From an uncultured Collinsella sp. (GTDB lineage Bacteria; Actinomycetota; Coriobacteriia; Coriobacteriales; Coriobacteriaceae): a stretch of DNA of 64,000 bases. Position 1 is the stretch's first letter; every line of letters begins with the position of its first letter. A program made the translations under genes and the position numbers. Below the pieces are notes generated by a model. That model was not told where the DNA came from. It did no database searches and saw only the letters and a list, made by a program, of their open reading frames with translations. Location: contig CABUNB010000001.1 in the NCBI GenBank assembly GCA_902492755.1, positions 1 to 64,000 on the forward strand. The letters run 5' to 3'. Shown one piece after another: positions 7,897 through 16,183 of the stretch.

Positions 7897-9441
7897 CTAG
7901 TCTTGGGGTGTCCAGGACCAGAAGAAGTTGATGAGGGCTACGCGCGAGGAGGCACCGGTCTTTTTGTTGATCGAAGCGATGTGGCGATAGAGTGTGGAGC
8001 GCGAAAGGAAGAGTGCCGTCGCCACGTCCTGCACGCTGTCGTCCGAAACGACCAGCGCCTCCAGAACATCGCGCTCGCGCTTGGTGAGCCCAAAGGCGGC
8101 AACGAAGCCATCGAGCCGATCGTCAAACGAAAGCTCCGGCGCCTCCAGGGGCACCGTGTCGGCCTGGCCGGGCTCACAGCTCACGCCAAGATCGTCGGTG
8201 GCAAGCGCCAGCCCGCCGTGCGTCGCCTCGCCCTCACCGTCTTGTCCAAACTGTCCCAACAGCGAAATCGCGATGCCGACAAACAGCACGAGCACGACGC
8301 TCACTGCCGCCAGCACGTTTTGACTCGAGATAATCGCCACCGCCGGAGCCGTCACGAGCATCGAGCAAACGTTGTTGATAACACGGCCCATGCACGGCCA
8401 CAGATACGCCCAGCGGGCATACATCGAAATCGCGGCGAACTTCGTGGTGAAGAACACCACGAAAAAGCCCGTGCCAAGGTAAAAGATAATCGTGGCGGCG
8501 AGCGTGTTGCCACCGTTGCCATCGGTGATAAGCACAAAGAATGAGAGCGTGGACAGCATGGCGGCGCACGTCATGATGATATTCATATACGAACGCCCAC
8601 GCAGGTCATACAGGACGCCGGCGGCAAGGGCGCTCACAACCAGCAGCAAGCGCGGCCAGTCGCCCAGGTCGATAGCGCCAGCGGCATGCGAGGTCGTAAG
8701 GCCGGCATTGAGGGCCGCGAACACGCCGGTGAGGCAAGCGGTCGCCACCGTCAGACGCACCACGGCACCCTGAAAGGCCGCCTTTGCCTCGGGGTCATCG
8801 TGCCACCTGGCGCCACGCTCCGACGCATCGACCGATAGCTCCGCAAACTCGACCTCGAACTCGGGCGCAGGCTCATCACGCAATTTAGCGCGGCGGACAC
8901 CGTGAAGCAGCCCCACCAGCGCAATCGCACAGGCAATGAGAACAGACTGCTGGGGAATGCCCGCAGGCATCACCATATGGTTGAGCACCTGCACCAAAAT
9001 GCCCACAGCATAGGAAACCGCCACGGCGCGCGCCAGGCAGGGCGTCTGCGCAAAACGCCGCGCAAGATTGGCATGGGCGGTCGATCCGCAATAGCCCAGG
9101 GCGCAGCACGCCACCAGACCGCCGGCAATTACTACCTCAAACCGCACTGCCATAATCATCAGCAGCAACGCCGATACCAACAGCACGCCTGTAATATCGC
9201 TCGTCGCATCGATCGTCTGGGGACAGCGATAGTACAGAAATGGGCGCACGAAAAAGCCAATCACGCTCGCGCCGACAACGATGCTCTCGTAGATGACGAC
9301 CTCACTCGATGGCACGAACTCGACCATGCGCGCATCAAAGAGATACTCGCACGCCAAAAACGTGAAGAAGAACAGCGCTAGGCACAGAATCTCCCGCATG
9401 CCCCGGCGCAAATATGCGGTTGTGTCTCCCAGGTCCCTCAT
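7897..9441 (-). CDS. Membrane-bound LuxR-family transcriptional regulator
   Basis: A protein of about 514 aa. The first roughly 400 residues are a string of hydrophobic segments resembling a transporter-like sensor, followed by a cytosolic linker and a C-terminal LuxR/GerE helix-turn-helix (LTKRERDVLEALV, then SRSTLYRHIASINKKTG). This arrangement, many transmembrane helices fused to a LuxR DNA-binding domain, is abundant in Coriobacteriia. The ligand cannot be read from sequence. Start at 9441 is preferred because a G-rich stretch precedes it; an ATG at 9477 would add 12 residues without a clear ribosome-binding site. It is transcribed alone. Confidence 0.85.
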   Translation of the reverse strand: MRDLGDTTAYLRRGMREILCLALFFFTFLACEYLFDARMVEFVPSSEVVIYESIVVGASVIGFFVRPFLYYRCPQTIDATSDITGVLLVSALLLMIMAVRFEVVIAGGLVACCALGYCGSTAHANLARRFAQTPCLARAVAVSYAVGILVQVLNHMVMPAGIPQQSVLIACAIALVGLLHGVRRAKLRDEPAPEFEVEFAELSVDASERGARWHDDPEAKAAFQGAVVRLTVATACLTGVFAALNAGLTTSHAAGAIDLGDWPRLLLVVSALAAGVLYDLRGRSYMNIIMTCAAMLSTLSFFVLITDGNGGNTLAATIIFYLGTGFFVVFFTTKFAAISMYARWAYLWPCMGRVINNVCSMLVTAPAVAIISSQNVLAAVSVVLVLFVGIAISLLGQFGQDGEGEATHGGLALATDDLGVSCEPGQADTVPLEAPELSFDDRLDGFVAAFGLTKRERDVLEALVVSDDSVQDVATALFLSRSTLYRHIASINKKTGASSRVALINFFWSWTPQD

Positions 9442-9604
9442 GGTAACCCCCACCCGCTTTGTTGTCCGGAACACCATTTTAATAAAGAACCAATCTCAAT
9501 ATCGAAGCCGAGCTCGAAATACTGTAAATTCGACCCCAGCCGTCCGCATGACGCCGCGATTTTGAGCCGCATGACCCAGAAGGGGCGCGCGCGGTCTCTA
9601 GCTC

Positions 9605-9815
9605 GACAAAGAGTGTCCCCAACTGCCACTCATTTAAGTACGTCCCCAATGAGTGCAAGTGCCGCAAGTGCCAATCAAATGACGAGAGTGGATAATCTCC
9701 CACTTTGAGCCCGCATGCAGGCCAAAAACGGGAGATTATCCACTCTCATTCTGTGGGTAGTCATTGGGGACGTTCTTAAACGACTAGTCAAACAAGAACG
9801 TCCAATGATTATGTC
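9605..9815. repeat. Composite intergenic repeat, copy 1
   Basis: The core is a hairpin at 9684-9747 with perfect 18-bp arms beginning GAGAGTGGATAATCTCCC. Outer modules contain ACTCATTTAAGTACGTCCCCAATGA-like units, one on each side in opposite orientation, plus GACAAAGAGTGTCCCC at the left end. Related copies are at 17716-17907 and 26601-26774. The element fills most of the 381-bp gap between the LuxR and ROK genes, ends 8 bp from the ROK stop codon and encodes no protein. Confidence 0.8.
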
Positions 9816-9822
9816 CAATGTG

Positions 9823-10734
9823 CTACACCAGGCGAATGGCCTCCTGGACGGCACCGTAAAGGTTGGCGTCGTTGCCGAGCTCGGCCGCCTTTATCTGCGG
9901 CACAGGAATGCCGGCAAGGGTCCCTTCATAACTCGCGAGGGCCAGCGGCATCTGCGCACGCAGGGCATCAACGAGCTCGGGATGGCACGAGATGCCGCCT
10001 GCGATCACAAAGACCTCGGGGTCGAGCACGGCCTGCAGGTTGATGAGCTGTCCGTCAAAGGCGCGAGCGTAGCGGTCGAGTGCGCGCTGCGCCGCCATGT
10101 CACCACTCGCGATCCACTCAAAGACGCGGCGGCCGTCCACCGGAGAACCCGCAGGCAGGCCCTTCTCGGCAACGGCAGCATCGCGGAGCACACGCCAACC
10201 GCCCGAATCGGCAAAGGAGTTTCCCATGTTCGCGGCAGTCGTGACATCGTTGCGCAAGAAGCTGAACTCGCCTGCAAAGCAGTGCGCGCCGCGCAGGACC
10301 TTGCCGTCGATGACGATACCGCCGCCGATGCCCGTGCCGATAGCGAGCACCACGCCAAAACGCGTCCCGCGCAGAGCGCCAGCCGCATACTCACCGAGTG
10401 CACAGCACTTACCGTCGTTATTGACGGCAATCGGCACCCCCAGTGCCTCGCGCATGAGCTTTCCGAGCGGACAGCCATCCATAAACGTGAGCGCACCACC
10501 GCGATGGATCGTTCCTGTGACATCTCCCTCGTAGATGCCGCCGGGCGCACTCACGCCCACGGCGCTCACGCGCTCGCGATACGGCTCGACGAGCGAGATC
10601 AGCGCCGCGACCGTCTCCTCAGCCGTGGTAAAGCCCGTCGGCAGGCTTCCGCGCTCGCGGATGGAAAAATCCTCGCCCAGCACAGCCCATTTAACGGCCG
10701 TACCGCCCACATCGATTCCAAAAAACTCCTGCAT
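9823..10734 (-). CDS. ROK-family sugar kinase
   Basis: A 303-aa cytoplasmic kinase of the ROK family, which phosphorylates hexoses or N-acetyl-hexosamines with ATP. The phosphate-binding motif GIDVGGTAVKW is at the N-terminus, with AIGTGIGGGIVIDGK and GEF in the middle. The CxCGxxGC zinc motif of many ROK proteins is absent, and there is no N-terminal helix-turn-helix, so this is a kinase and not a NagC-type repressor. ATG at 10734 has AAGGAG 6 nt upstream; the DUF4867 gene at 30715 has nearly the same leader. The neighbouring hydrolase and PTS genes suggest a sugar released from plant glycosides, but the substrate is unknown. Confidence 0.85.
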   Translation of the reverse strand: MQEFFGIDVGGTAVKWAVLGEDFSIRERGSLPTGFTTAEETVAALISLVEPYRERVSAVGVSAPGGIYEGDVTGTIHRGGALTFMDGCPLGKLMREALGVPIAVNNDGKCCALGEYAAGALRGTRFGVVLAIGTGIGGGIVIDGKVLRGAHCFAGEFSFLRNDVTTAANMGNSFADSGGWRVLRDAAVAEKGLPAGSPVDGRRVFEWIASGDMAAQRALDRYARAFDGQLINLQAVLDPEVFVIAGGISCHPELVDALRAQMPLALASYEGTLAGIPVPQIKAAELGNDANLYGAVQEAIRLV

Positions 10735-10774
10735 GTTCACTCCTTACAAGCGTAGCCCCGGACGCGCATCGCCG

Positions 10775-10809
10775 CGACCATCACAGGGGCTACCCCCCTG
10801 CGATGGTCG
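10775..10809 (-). terminator. Hairpin between hydrolase remnant and ROK gene
   Basis: CGACCATCACAGGGG and CCCCTGCGATGGTCG form a 15-bp inverted repeat with one mismatch. It may end transcripts coming from the broken gene upstream. There is no long T run. Confidence 0.45.
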
Positions 10810-10845
10810 TGCAGCAAGTCACGCCCGGTGCCGATTATCTCTGTT

Positions 10846-11013
10846 TTACGCCTCTAATTTGGTCAGGCGAAGCATCATATACTGCTTACTTGGGAGATCG
10901 ATGCGGAACTTGCCCTCAAAGGTTCCGGGAAGCTCCTCCTCCGTCATGCCCCATGTGTCCACGACACTCACCTTGTATCGAGCGCCCGACTCGCCCTCAA
11001 ACTCACGAGACCA
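10846..11013 (-). pseudogene. Remnant of a DUF5605-type glycoside hydrolase (C-terminus)
   Basis: About 56 codons remain, ending in TAA. The residues VSVVDTWGMTEEELPGTF and FRIDLPSKQYMMLRLTKLEA match, from memory, the C-terminal DUF5605 region of DUF5060/DUF4038 glycoside hydrolases (pattern V-I-D-T-W-x-M-T ... F-x-I-x-L-P-x-K-x-Y). No upstream catalytic part exists: the reading frame runs into a GTCCCCAATGA repeat unit whose bases now supply an accidental start. This looks like a hydrolase gene lost except for its tail. Confidence 0.6.
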
Positions 11014-11099
11014 CTCATTTAAGTACGTCCCCAATGAGCGTGGCGGAATGGCTCCCCTTGGCAGCTTAAAGCCGTCATGCAGGAACCATTCCGTCGCAG
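11008..11099. repeat. GTCCCCAATGA unit with adjoining hairpin
   Basis: ACTCATTTAAGTACGTCCCC at 11013-11032 is followed by an imperfect hairpin whose arms contain CGGAATGG and CCATTCCG (about 11044-11093). It has the plan of the composite repeats but a different core. It sits exactly at the break of the hydrolase remnant. Confidence 0.6.
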
Positions 11100-11141
11100 C
11101 CTAATGAAAGGGACTGGGTTGTAAATGTCGGAGAAGAGCCG

Positions 11142-12455
11142 TTAGCGCCCGGGGGCCAGGATAACCAGAGCGTCGTGCTCAAAGGGATGCTGAGCCACGC
11201 GCACGGTGCCGTCACCGTTATCGCGGACGGGCAGCTTGGCGATGCGCTTGTCCTCCATGTCGAGGACCGTCGCCGTCCAGCCGCGCGCGCCGTCGAGCTT
11301 AAACTTGAGCGCCGTGGTGCGCGGCAGGTACGTAACGACGCGATCGCCAACGCGCGCCACACGAATGGCCTCGCGCGCGTCATCGAGGAGCTCCTGCGCC
11401 GGAACCACGGCAAGCGCGTCGTCGGCAGCCGTGGCACCCAGGCCGGCAAGCACATGCTCAATCGCGCCAAAGTCCCACACGCCCGCAAACTGCAGGCACT
11501 CTTGCCAGCGGAACGGCATGTCGAAGCCCTCGCCCAGCACCGAGCCTTGGCTGCGCGATGTCTGCCAGTTCCAAACGCCGTGTGCGCCGTAAGTTACGCC
11601 GGCACTGGCGCCGGCAAGAATCGACGACCATACGCTCGCGCGGCAATCCTGCGCGGTGAAGCGCCAGTACACATTGCGCGACGCACCCATCTGCTCGTAA
11701 CAAGGCTCAGAGTTGACCATCGGCTTTTTAGGGTAGTTGGCGATAAAGTCCTGCGGCAGACGCCATGCCTCGGGCTGGCCCTCGTAGTTGTGGCCGGGCT
11801 GGAACATATAAAAGTCCAGACGGTCCAGATACTGCGCCGGAATGGTGCGATTGGCGCGGTTGATATGCATGGTGCGCAGCGCCTCGGGCGCGCGCTTGAC
11901 GACCTCGTCGAGCGCGTCCTCGTAATAGGCGATCGCCTCGTCGCCGGCAAAGTCGGTATCGCCCGTCACCACGTAGACGGGGTTGAACTCGCCCAGGTTC
12001 TCGACGACGCGGGCAACGTGGGCACGGACCTCCTCACGCGGCATAACCTCGGCGCCGCAACGCTCGGCGATCTTGGCACCCCAGGTACCGGGCACGTAGT
12101 TGCACCACATAAGCACGAGCGCCGGACGGATGCCGTGCTCGACGGCAGCACGGCACATGGCGGCGGCGCGGTCCCAATATGCCTGGTTGGGACGGGACCA
12201 ATCAAAGTGCACGCCGTCCTCGCTGGCATAGGGCCAAATGCCCAGGTCGGGGCAGCAGCGGTCCCACTGCGGCAGCGTGTTGATCTGCAGCACATTCATG
12301 CCCTGCTCGGCACGGCGGGTCAGGTAGTAATCCCAGTCATCCTCGGCAATGCTCGTAAATGCGCTCCAGCACGTATCGGCAAACCAGAAGAACGGTTTGC
12401 CCTCGCACAAAAAGCCGTCCTGGCGACCGTTGACGGTCAGCTTTCCCAAACTCAT
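11142..12455 (-). CDS. DUF4038 (apiosidase-like) glycoside hydrolase
   Basis: A 437-aa (beta/alpha)8-type hydrolase of the DUF4038 family, whose catalytic domain is described as apiosidase-like after GH140 apiosidases acting on plant rhamnogalacturonan II. The N-terminal FFWFADTCW, the YVVTGDTDF segment (Asp 166/168) and MVNSEPCYE (Glu 250) fit the expected acidic catalytic pair, and a small beta domain ends the protein. No signal peptide is visible, so it acts inside the cell, probably on an imported oligosaccharide or glycoside. Start 12455 has GAAAGGA 8 nt upstream; longer starts run into unrelated sequence. It lies downstream of a PTS permease gene on the same strand. Confidence 0.85.
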   Translation of the reverse strand: MSLGKLTVNGRQDGFLCEGKPFFWFADTCWSAFTSIAEDDWDYYLTRRAEQGMNVLQINTLPQWDRCCPDLGIWPYASEDGVHFDWSRPNQAYWDRAAAMCRAAVEHGIRPALVLMWCNYVPGTWGAKIAERCGAEVMPREEVRAHVARVVENLGEFNPVYVVTGDTDFAGDEAIAYYEDALDEVVKRAPEALRTMHINRANRTIPAQYLDRLDFYMFQPGHNYEGQPEAWRLPQDFIANYPKKPMVNSEPCYEQMGASRNVYWRFTAQDCRASVWSSILAGASAGVTYGAHGVWNWQTSRSQGSVLGEGFDMPFRWQECLQFAGVWDFGAIEHVLAGLGATAADDALAVVPAQELLDDAREAIRVARVGDRVVTYLPRTTALKFKLDGARGWTATVLDMEDKRIAKLPVRDNGDGTVRVAQHPFEHDALVILAPGR

Positions 12456-12495
12456 CTGCATGTCCTTTCGTTTGATAAAGGATTTGCGAACCGTC

Positions 12496-12530
12496 GGGGG
12501 CTTTCGCGGTAACCCCGTGCGAAAGCCCCT
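12496..12530 (-). other. Hairpin in the leader of the DUF4038 gene
   Basis: GGGGCTTTCGC and GCGAAAGCCCC form a perfect 11-bp inverted repeat about 40 nt before the DUF4038 start. It could regulate readthrough from the PTS gene or stabilise the processed message. No T tract follows it. Confidence 0.45.
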
Positions 12531-12589
12531 GCCGCTTGGCAAACCCTCGCGGGCGAATCCCGTCCGCCCCATCAGTCTACCTTGCAAGA

Positions 12590-12623
12590 AGGGCCCCGCC
12601 GGGCTTACGCCTGACGGGGCCCT
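12590..12623 (-). terminator. Terminator after the PTS EIIBC gene
   Basis: AGGGCCCCG and CGGGGCCCT flank a second inner stem of GC-rich bases, giving a strong hairpin 40 bp after the PTS stop codon. On the minus strand it is followed by TTCTT only, so termination may be partial, allowing some readthrough into the hydrolase gene. Confidence 0.6.
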
Positions 12624-12663
12624 GTCGTGTAGGTGAGGTCATATGTGACCGAACGGTTTGGCC

Positions 12664-14091
12664 TTAGGCCTCCATCTCGGCGAGTTCCTCCTTGGAGAAG
12701 CCGCAGGCAAAGACGACGGCAGCGGCGATGACAAAGGAGATTGCCATACCAACGATAGCCCAGACGGTGTTCATCTGGCCACCCTGCAGGTAGTTGGTGA
12801 AGACCAGGAAGTTGGACGCACCGCCTGCGAGGTAGTAGGTAACACCCATGAGGCCGGAGAACACAGCACCGATGGCACCGCCGATGAACATACCGAACAT
12901 GGTGCGACGGAAGCGCATGAGGATACCGAAGAGCGCAGGCTCGGTAACGCCGCCGGCGATGGCGGAGATGACGTAGCCGATGGCGAGGGATTTCTCGTCA
13001 GGGTTCTTCATCTTAAGGAAAGCACCGAAGGCGCAGCCCCAGACAGCGGCCATAGCGCAGTTGGTGGAGACGAAGACGAAGGGGTCGTAGCCGGCGGCGA
13101 TGATCTGGACCTGAGCGAGCAGGATGACGGGCATGTGCATACCGCAGACCACGAAGAGCTGCCAGAAGGCGCCGAGGACGGCCATAACGATCAGGACACC
13201 GAAGCCACCCATGTCAGCCAGACCGAAGAGGGCGTTAGCGATGAGGCTACCGATCTCGTTGCCGAGCGGGGCAAGGACGATGAAGGCGATGGGGATGGTG
13301 ACGATCATGGTGCAGAACGGCGTGAAGACCGTGGAGAGCACGTCGGGCATGACCTTCTTAAAGAACTTCTCGACGAAGTAGAGGACCGGCACCGAAAGGA
13401 TAATCGGCAGGACGGACTGCTGATAGTTGGCAGCGGCGATCTGGATGCCGTAGACGGAGATGATTCCGCCGCCATCCTGGGTCGCGACGCTCACGACGGA
13501 CGGGGCCATGAGGGCGCCACCGAGGAGCATGCCCAGAACCGGGGAGGCGCCGAGCTTCTTAGCAGCGGCATAGCCCAGGTAGATGGGGATAAAGGTAAAC
13601 GTGGCCTCGTACAGGGTGGTGTAGAGGAACGTGTAGGTCGGATCGGTGTCGGAAAGGACGCCGAGCATGGTGGGGCCGAGGACCGCAGCGATGGTGCGGA
13701 ACAGACCGCCGGCCATGAGCAGCGGGATCAGCTGGGTCATGGAGCCCGACAGATAGTCGAGGATGATGTTGGGCAGGTTCTTGAGCTCGAACTTCTCCTT
13801 GGGAGCGTCGAGGTTCTCGTCGACCGCGGCACCCTGCTTGACGCCGGAGATGGCGACGAACTCGGCGAGCACCTTGGGCACGTTCTGGCCGATGATGACC
13901 TGGAGCTGGCTGCCGGCGAACTGGCAACCCAGAACACCCTTGACCTTCTTGATCTTCTCCACGTCGGCCTTGTTGTTGTCCTTGAGCGTCAGACGCAGGC
14001 GCGTCATGCAGTTGGTGGCGACGGTGACGTTCTCCGCACCGCCCACGAGCTCGAGGACATCGGTGGCAATCTGCTTGTTATCTACTGCCAT
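12664..14091 (-). CDS. PTS transporter, EIIBC components (beta-glucoside/sucrose type)
   Basis: A 475-aa sugar permease that imports and phosphorylates its substrate. Residues 1-90 form the EIIB domain with the phosphocysteine in ATNCMTRLRLTLKD. The remainder is the EIIC membrane domain with about ten hydrophobic segments (for example GLFRTIAAVLGP and GGVTEPALFGI). No EIIA domain is fused, so a general EIIA encoded elsewhere must serve it. Start 14091 follows GGGGAGGGG. The hydrolase just downstream suggests the two handle one glycoside. The upstream gap carries GTAAAC/GTTTAC half-sites that look like LacI-family operators. Confidence 0.92.
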   Translation of the reverse strand: MAVDNKQIATDVLELVGGAENVTVATNCMTRLRLTLKDNNKADVEKIKKVKGVLGCQFAGSQLQVIIGQNVPKVLAEFVAISGVKQGAAVDENLDAPKEKFELKNLPNIILDYLSGSMTQLIPLLMAGGLFRTIAAVLGPTMLGVLSDTDPTYTFLYTTLYEATFTFIPIYLGYAAAKKLGASPVLGMLLGGALMAPSVVSVATQDGGGIISVYGIQIAAANYQQSVLPIILSVPVLYFVEKFFKKVMPDVLSTVFTPFCTMIVTIPIAFIVLAPLGNEIGSLIANALFGLADMGGFGVLIVMAVLGAFWQLFVVCGMHMPVILLAQVQIIAAGYDPFVFVSTNCAMAAVWGCAFGAFLKMKNPDEKSLAIGYVISAIAGGVTEPALFGILMRFRRTMFGMFIGGAIGAVFSGLMGVTYYLAGGASNFLVFTNYLQGGQMNTVWAIVGMAISFVIAAAVVFACGFSKEELAEMEA

Positions 14092-14196
14092 GGGACCCCT
14101 CCCCATATCTTCGTGTGCCCACCCTTATGAGTCGGGCACGCCTTTGGCCTGGCGGCTATAACCCCTTACGGTCGCCAAGCCCTTGGATACGCTGTC

Positions 14197-14213
14197 GTAA
14201 ACAAAGTGTTTAC
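14197..14213. promoter_or_regulatory. Candidate LacI-type operator before the PTS gene
   Basis: GTAAAC and GTTTAC half-sites face each other across 5 bp. More half-sites follow (GTTTACGGCGTTTAG at 14221-14235). The same half-sites occur before the isomerase operon (39911-39947) that neighbours the LacI gene. Confidence 0.55.
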
Positions 14214-14430
14214 TGAACGTTTACGGCGTTTAGTTTACACGGAACGATCGATTTGTGGCAATTTTGCCGCTTACCGTCCGGTGAACGGTAGGAAATCGGG
14301 GGTGAACGTAATTGAATGGCGTGGGGTTTCATATCGATGTGTTTGTCTCGATTCAGTCGTTTACGTGGGCTTTTGCTTTTTCTAGCCCCTCCGCAGTCTG
14401 TTTACTCATCAACAAAATACCTGATAGATG

Positions 14431-14531
14431 CTAGTAAACGCATGTTTAGTACTTCACTGAGTGTTCATTTAGACCGTTTACCGAGTTTATCAGCCTGTTC
14501 TCTAATTCTGCATTACACTAAACATGTTTAG
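14431..14531. promoter_or_regulatory. Operator cluster before the serine hydrolase gene
   Basis: AGTAAACGCATGTTTAGT at 14433-14450 is a near-palindrome, and CTAAACATGTTTAG at 14518-14531 is a perfect 14-bp palindrome. Both are built from the GTAAAC/GTTTA half-site. The rest of the 490-bp gap 14092-14581 is AT-richer than its surroundings, with scattered half-sites and no credible gene. Confidence 0.6.
14477..14506 (+). promoter_or_regulatory. Candidate promoter of the serine hydrolase gene
   Basis: TTTACC (14477-14482) and TCTAAT (14501-14506) are spaced by 18 bp. The perfect palindrome at 14518-14531 would lie just after the start point, a usual place for repression. Confidence 0.35.
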
Positions 14532-14581
14532 ATTGTATTGCCGCAGATGTTTATCACTCGCGGCGCAAAGGAGGCCGCCTC

Positions 14582-15919
14582 ATGGAACTTAAATCGTGCA
14601 CCTACGCAATCGTCACCAGCTTGGGTGACTTTGGCCCCTGGATCAGCAAGGTTGTGCTCGACCTGCCGTGCACCGTGCGCGCCAACGACATTGACGCGCA
14701 CTCCTTCCATATATATGTAGAGCGCCACGAGCGCACGGGCGAGGTCCTGATGCGCAAGGAGCGCGGCGCCGACCACGCCGCACCTTCCGTTGGCTACATC
14801 GATGTGCTCGCCGCCTACCCGTGCGACGAAAACGGCCGCAAGCTCGCCTTTGGCACGCATGTAGCACTCGAGGTCGCCGAGCAACGCCTGACCAAAAAGA
14901 TCGAGGGCGGCGTGATGGGCTCGCGCATGCTCGACAACCAGCTGCGCATCACGCAGCTCGAAGCCCTTCCCGGCAACGACGGCGACGACCCCACCTGCGG
15001 CCTGGTCTTCGACACCTGCCGCGGCGACATCTGCCCCGCGCTCAAGGGCTGGAGCAAAGCCACGCAAAAGACCCCCGTCAACGGCATCGCGCTCGAGTAC
15101 GGCTTCTATGAGCCCAGCTTTAAGGCCGAAGACTCTGCCTGCTTCAATCCCTTTGCGCCCGAGGCCACGGTCGTGCCCCAGAAGGCCCCGCTCGTGGTGT
15201 ATCTGCACGGCGCCGGCGAGGGCAAGGGCGCCACGCAAGGCGAAGGCGCTACGCGCGCCTATATCGGCAACCGCGTGACGGCCATTAGCCAGGCGCAGAT
15301 CCAGCGCTACTTTGGCGGCTTTGCCTGGGTGCTCGTGCCGCAGTCGCCCACGTTTTGGATGGACAACGGCGTCGAGCAACTCGGTCGCTCCAACCAGAGC
15401 ATCTACTCCTCCGTGCTCAAGGCGCTTATCGACGAGTTTGTCGCCGAGCATGCCGACCGCATCGACACCGACCGCATCGTGGTCGCCGGTCTTTCCAACG
15501 GCGGCTTTATGACCCTGCGCCTGTGCGCCGACTACCCCGATTTCTTCGCCGCGGGCCTTCCCTGCTGCGCCCCGTGGTACAACGCCACGGACGAGGACGT
15601 GGCCGCGCTCGCCAAGACGCCGCTGTGGTTTACGCACTCCAAGGGCGACGAGCTTGTGTCACCGCAACAGACCGTGCTGCCGCTCACGGCGCGCCTGCGC
15701 GATGCCGGCGCCAACGTGCACCTCACCTACTTTAGCCATGTCGAAGACCTGACCGGCGTGTATCGCGAAGCCGACGGCTCGGCCAAAAAGACGTTCAACC
15801 ACGGCGTGTGGATCCACCAATTCAACGACCTGTGTTATCAAGACTTCGACGGGGGCAACGTACTCATCGACGGCGAGCCGGTGGGCTGCTGGGAGTGGTC
15901 GGCCAGGGTCGACAGGTAA
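14582..15919 (+). CDS. Alpha/beta hydrolase, predicted peptidase/esterase with N-terminal beta domain
   Basis: A 445-aa two-domain hydrolase. Residues 1-180 look like a beta-sandwich domain; the rest is an alpha/beta-hydrolase fold of the prolyl-oligopeptidase-like 'predicted peptidase' group. Visible features are the oxyanion segment VVYLHGAGEG, the nucleophile elbow GLSNGG (Ser at about 305), THSKGDE with a candidate Asp, and a late His (NHGVWIHQ). There is no signal peptide, so it is cytoplasmic. RBS AAAGGAGG lies 7 nt before the ATG. It diverges from the PTS gene across a shared operator region, suggesting removal of acyl groups from an imported glycoside, but the substrate is unproven. 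Confidence 0.85.
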   Translation: MELKSCTYAIVTSLGDFGPWISKVVLDLPCTVRANDIDAHSFHIYVERHERTGEVLMRKERGADHAAPSVGYIDVLAAYPCDENGRKLAFGTHVALEVAEQRLTKKIEGGVMGSRMLDNQLRITQLEALPGNDGDDPTCGLVFDTCRGDICPALKGWSKATQKTPVNGIALEYGFYEPSFKAEDSACFNPFAPEATVVPQKAPLVVYLHGAGEGKGATQGEGATRAYIGNRVTAISQAQIQRYFGGFAWVLVPQSPTFWMDNGVEQLGRSNQSIYSSVLKALIDEFVAEHADRIDTDRIVVAGLSNGGFMTLRLCADYPDFFAAGLPCCAPWYNATDEDVAALAKTPLWFTHSKGDELVSPQQTVLPLTARLRDAGANVHLTYFSHVEDLTGVYREADGSAKKTFNHGVWIHQFNDLCYQDFDGGNVLIDGEPVGCWEWSARVDR

Positions 15920-15930
15920 TCTTTCCCGGC

Positions 15931-16053
15931 GCGGGGACCGGGGCTTAGTTTTGCAAACGTCCTCGGGCATGCATGGGTCGGCGCTTTGCGCTTCGCGCTG
16001 CGCCGATCCATGCCCCCTGCGGAATGTTTGCAAAACTAAGCCCCGGCCCCCGC
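15931..16053. repeat. Long two-stem intergenic hairpin
   Basis: The outer arms (15931-15958 and 16026-16053) pair over 28 bp with a single G-T difference. After an asymmetric internal loop, an inner stem (15971-15984 with 16000-16013) pairs over 14 bp with one mismatch, closed by TTTGCGCTTCGCGCT-like sequence. It lies 11 bp after the hydrolase stop. Nothing else is seen in the 264-bp gap. Confidence 0.75.
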
Positions 16054-16183
16054 TGCGTTGACGTTGCTGTAGACCCTGGGCGAGCGCTTCCGGCTGACCG
16101 CCGGGTTGACGGCGATGGGGGCGTGGGGTCCCGTCTTGCCTTGCGCGTAACTGGCTGAAATGATCTTGGTTGGAGCTGTTTTT

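Noticed and set aside
12193..12455. Longer start of the DUF4038 protein at 12587
   Set aside because: The extra 44 residues come from the leader hairpins and have no family similarity; GAAAGGA marks the start at 12455.
14316..14531. 71-codon ORF in the operator region
   Set aside because: It has no good RBS, consists of operator half-sites in its second half and is not placed like a leader peptide.
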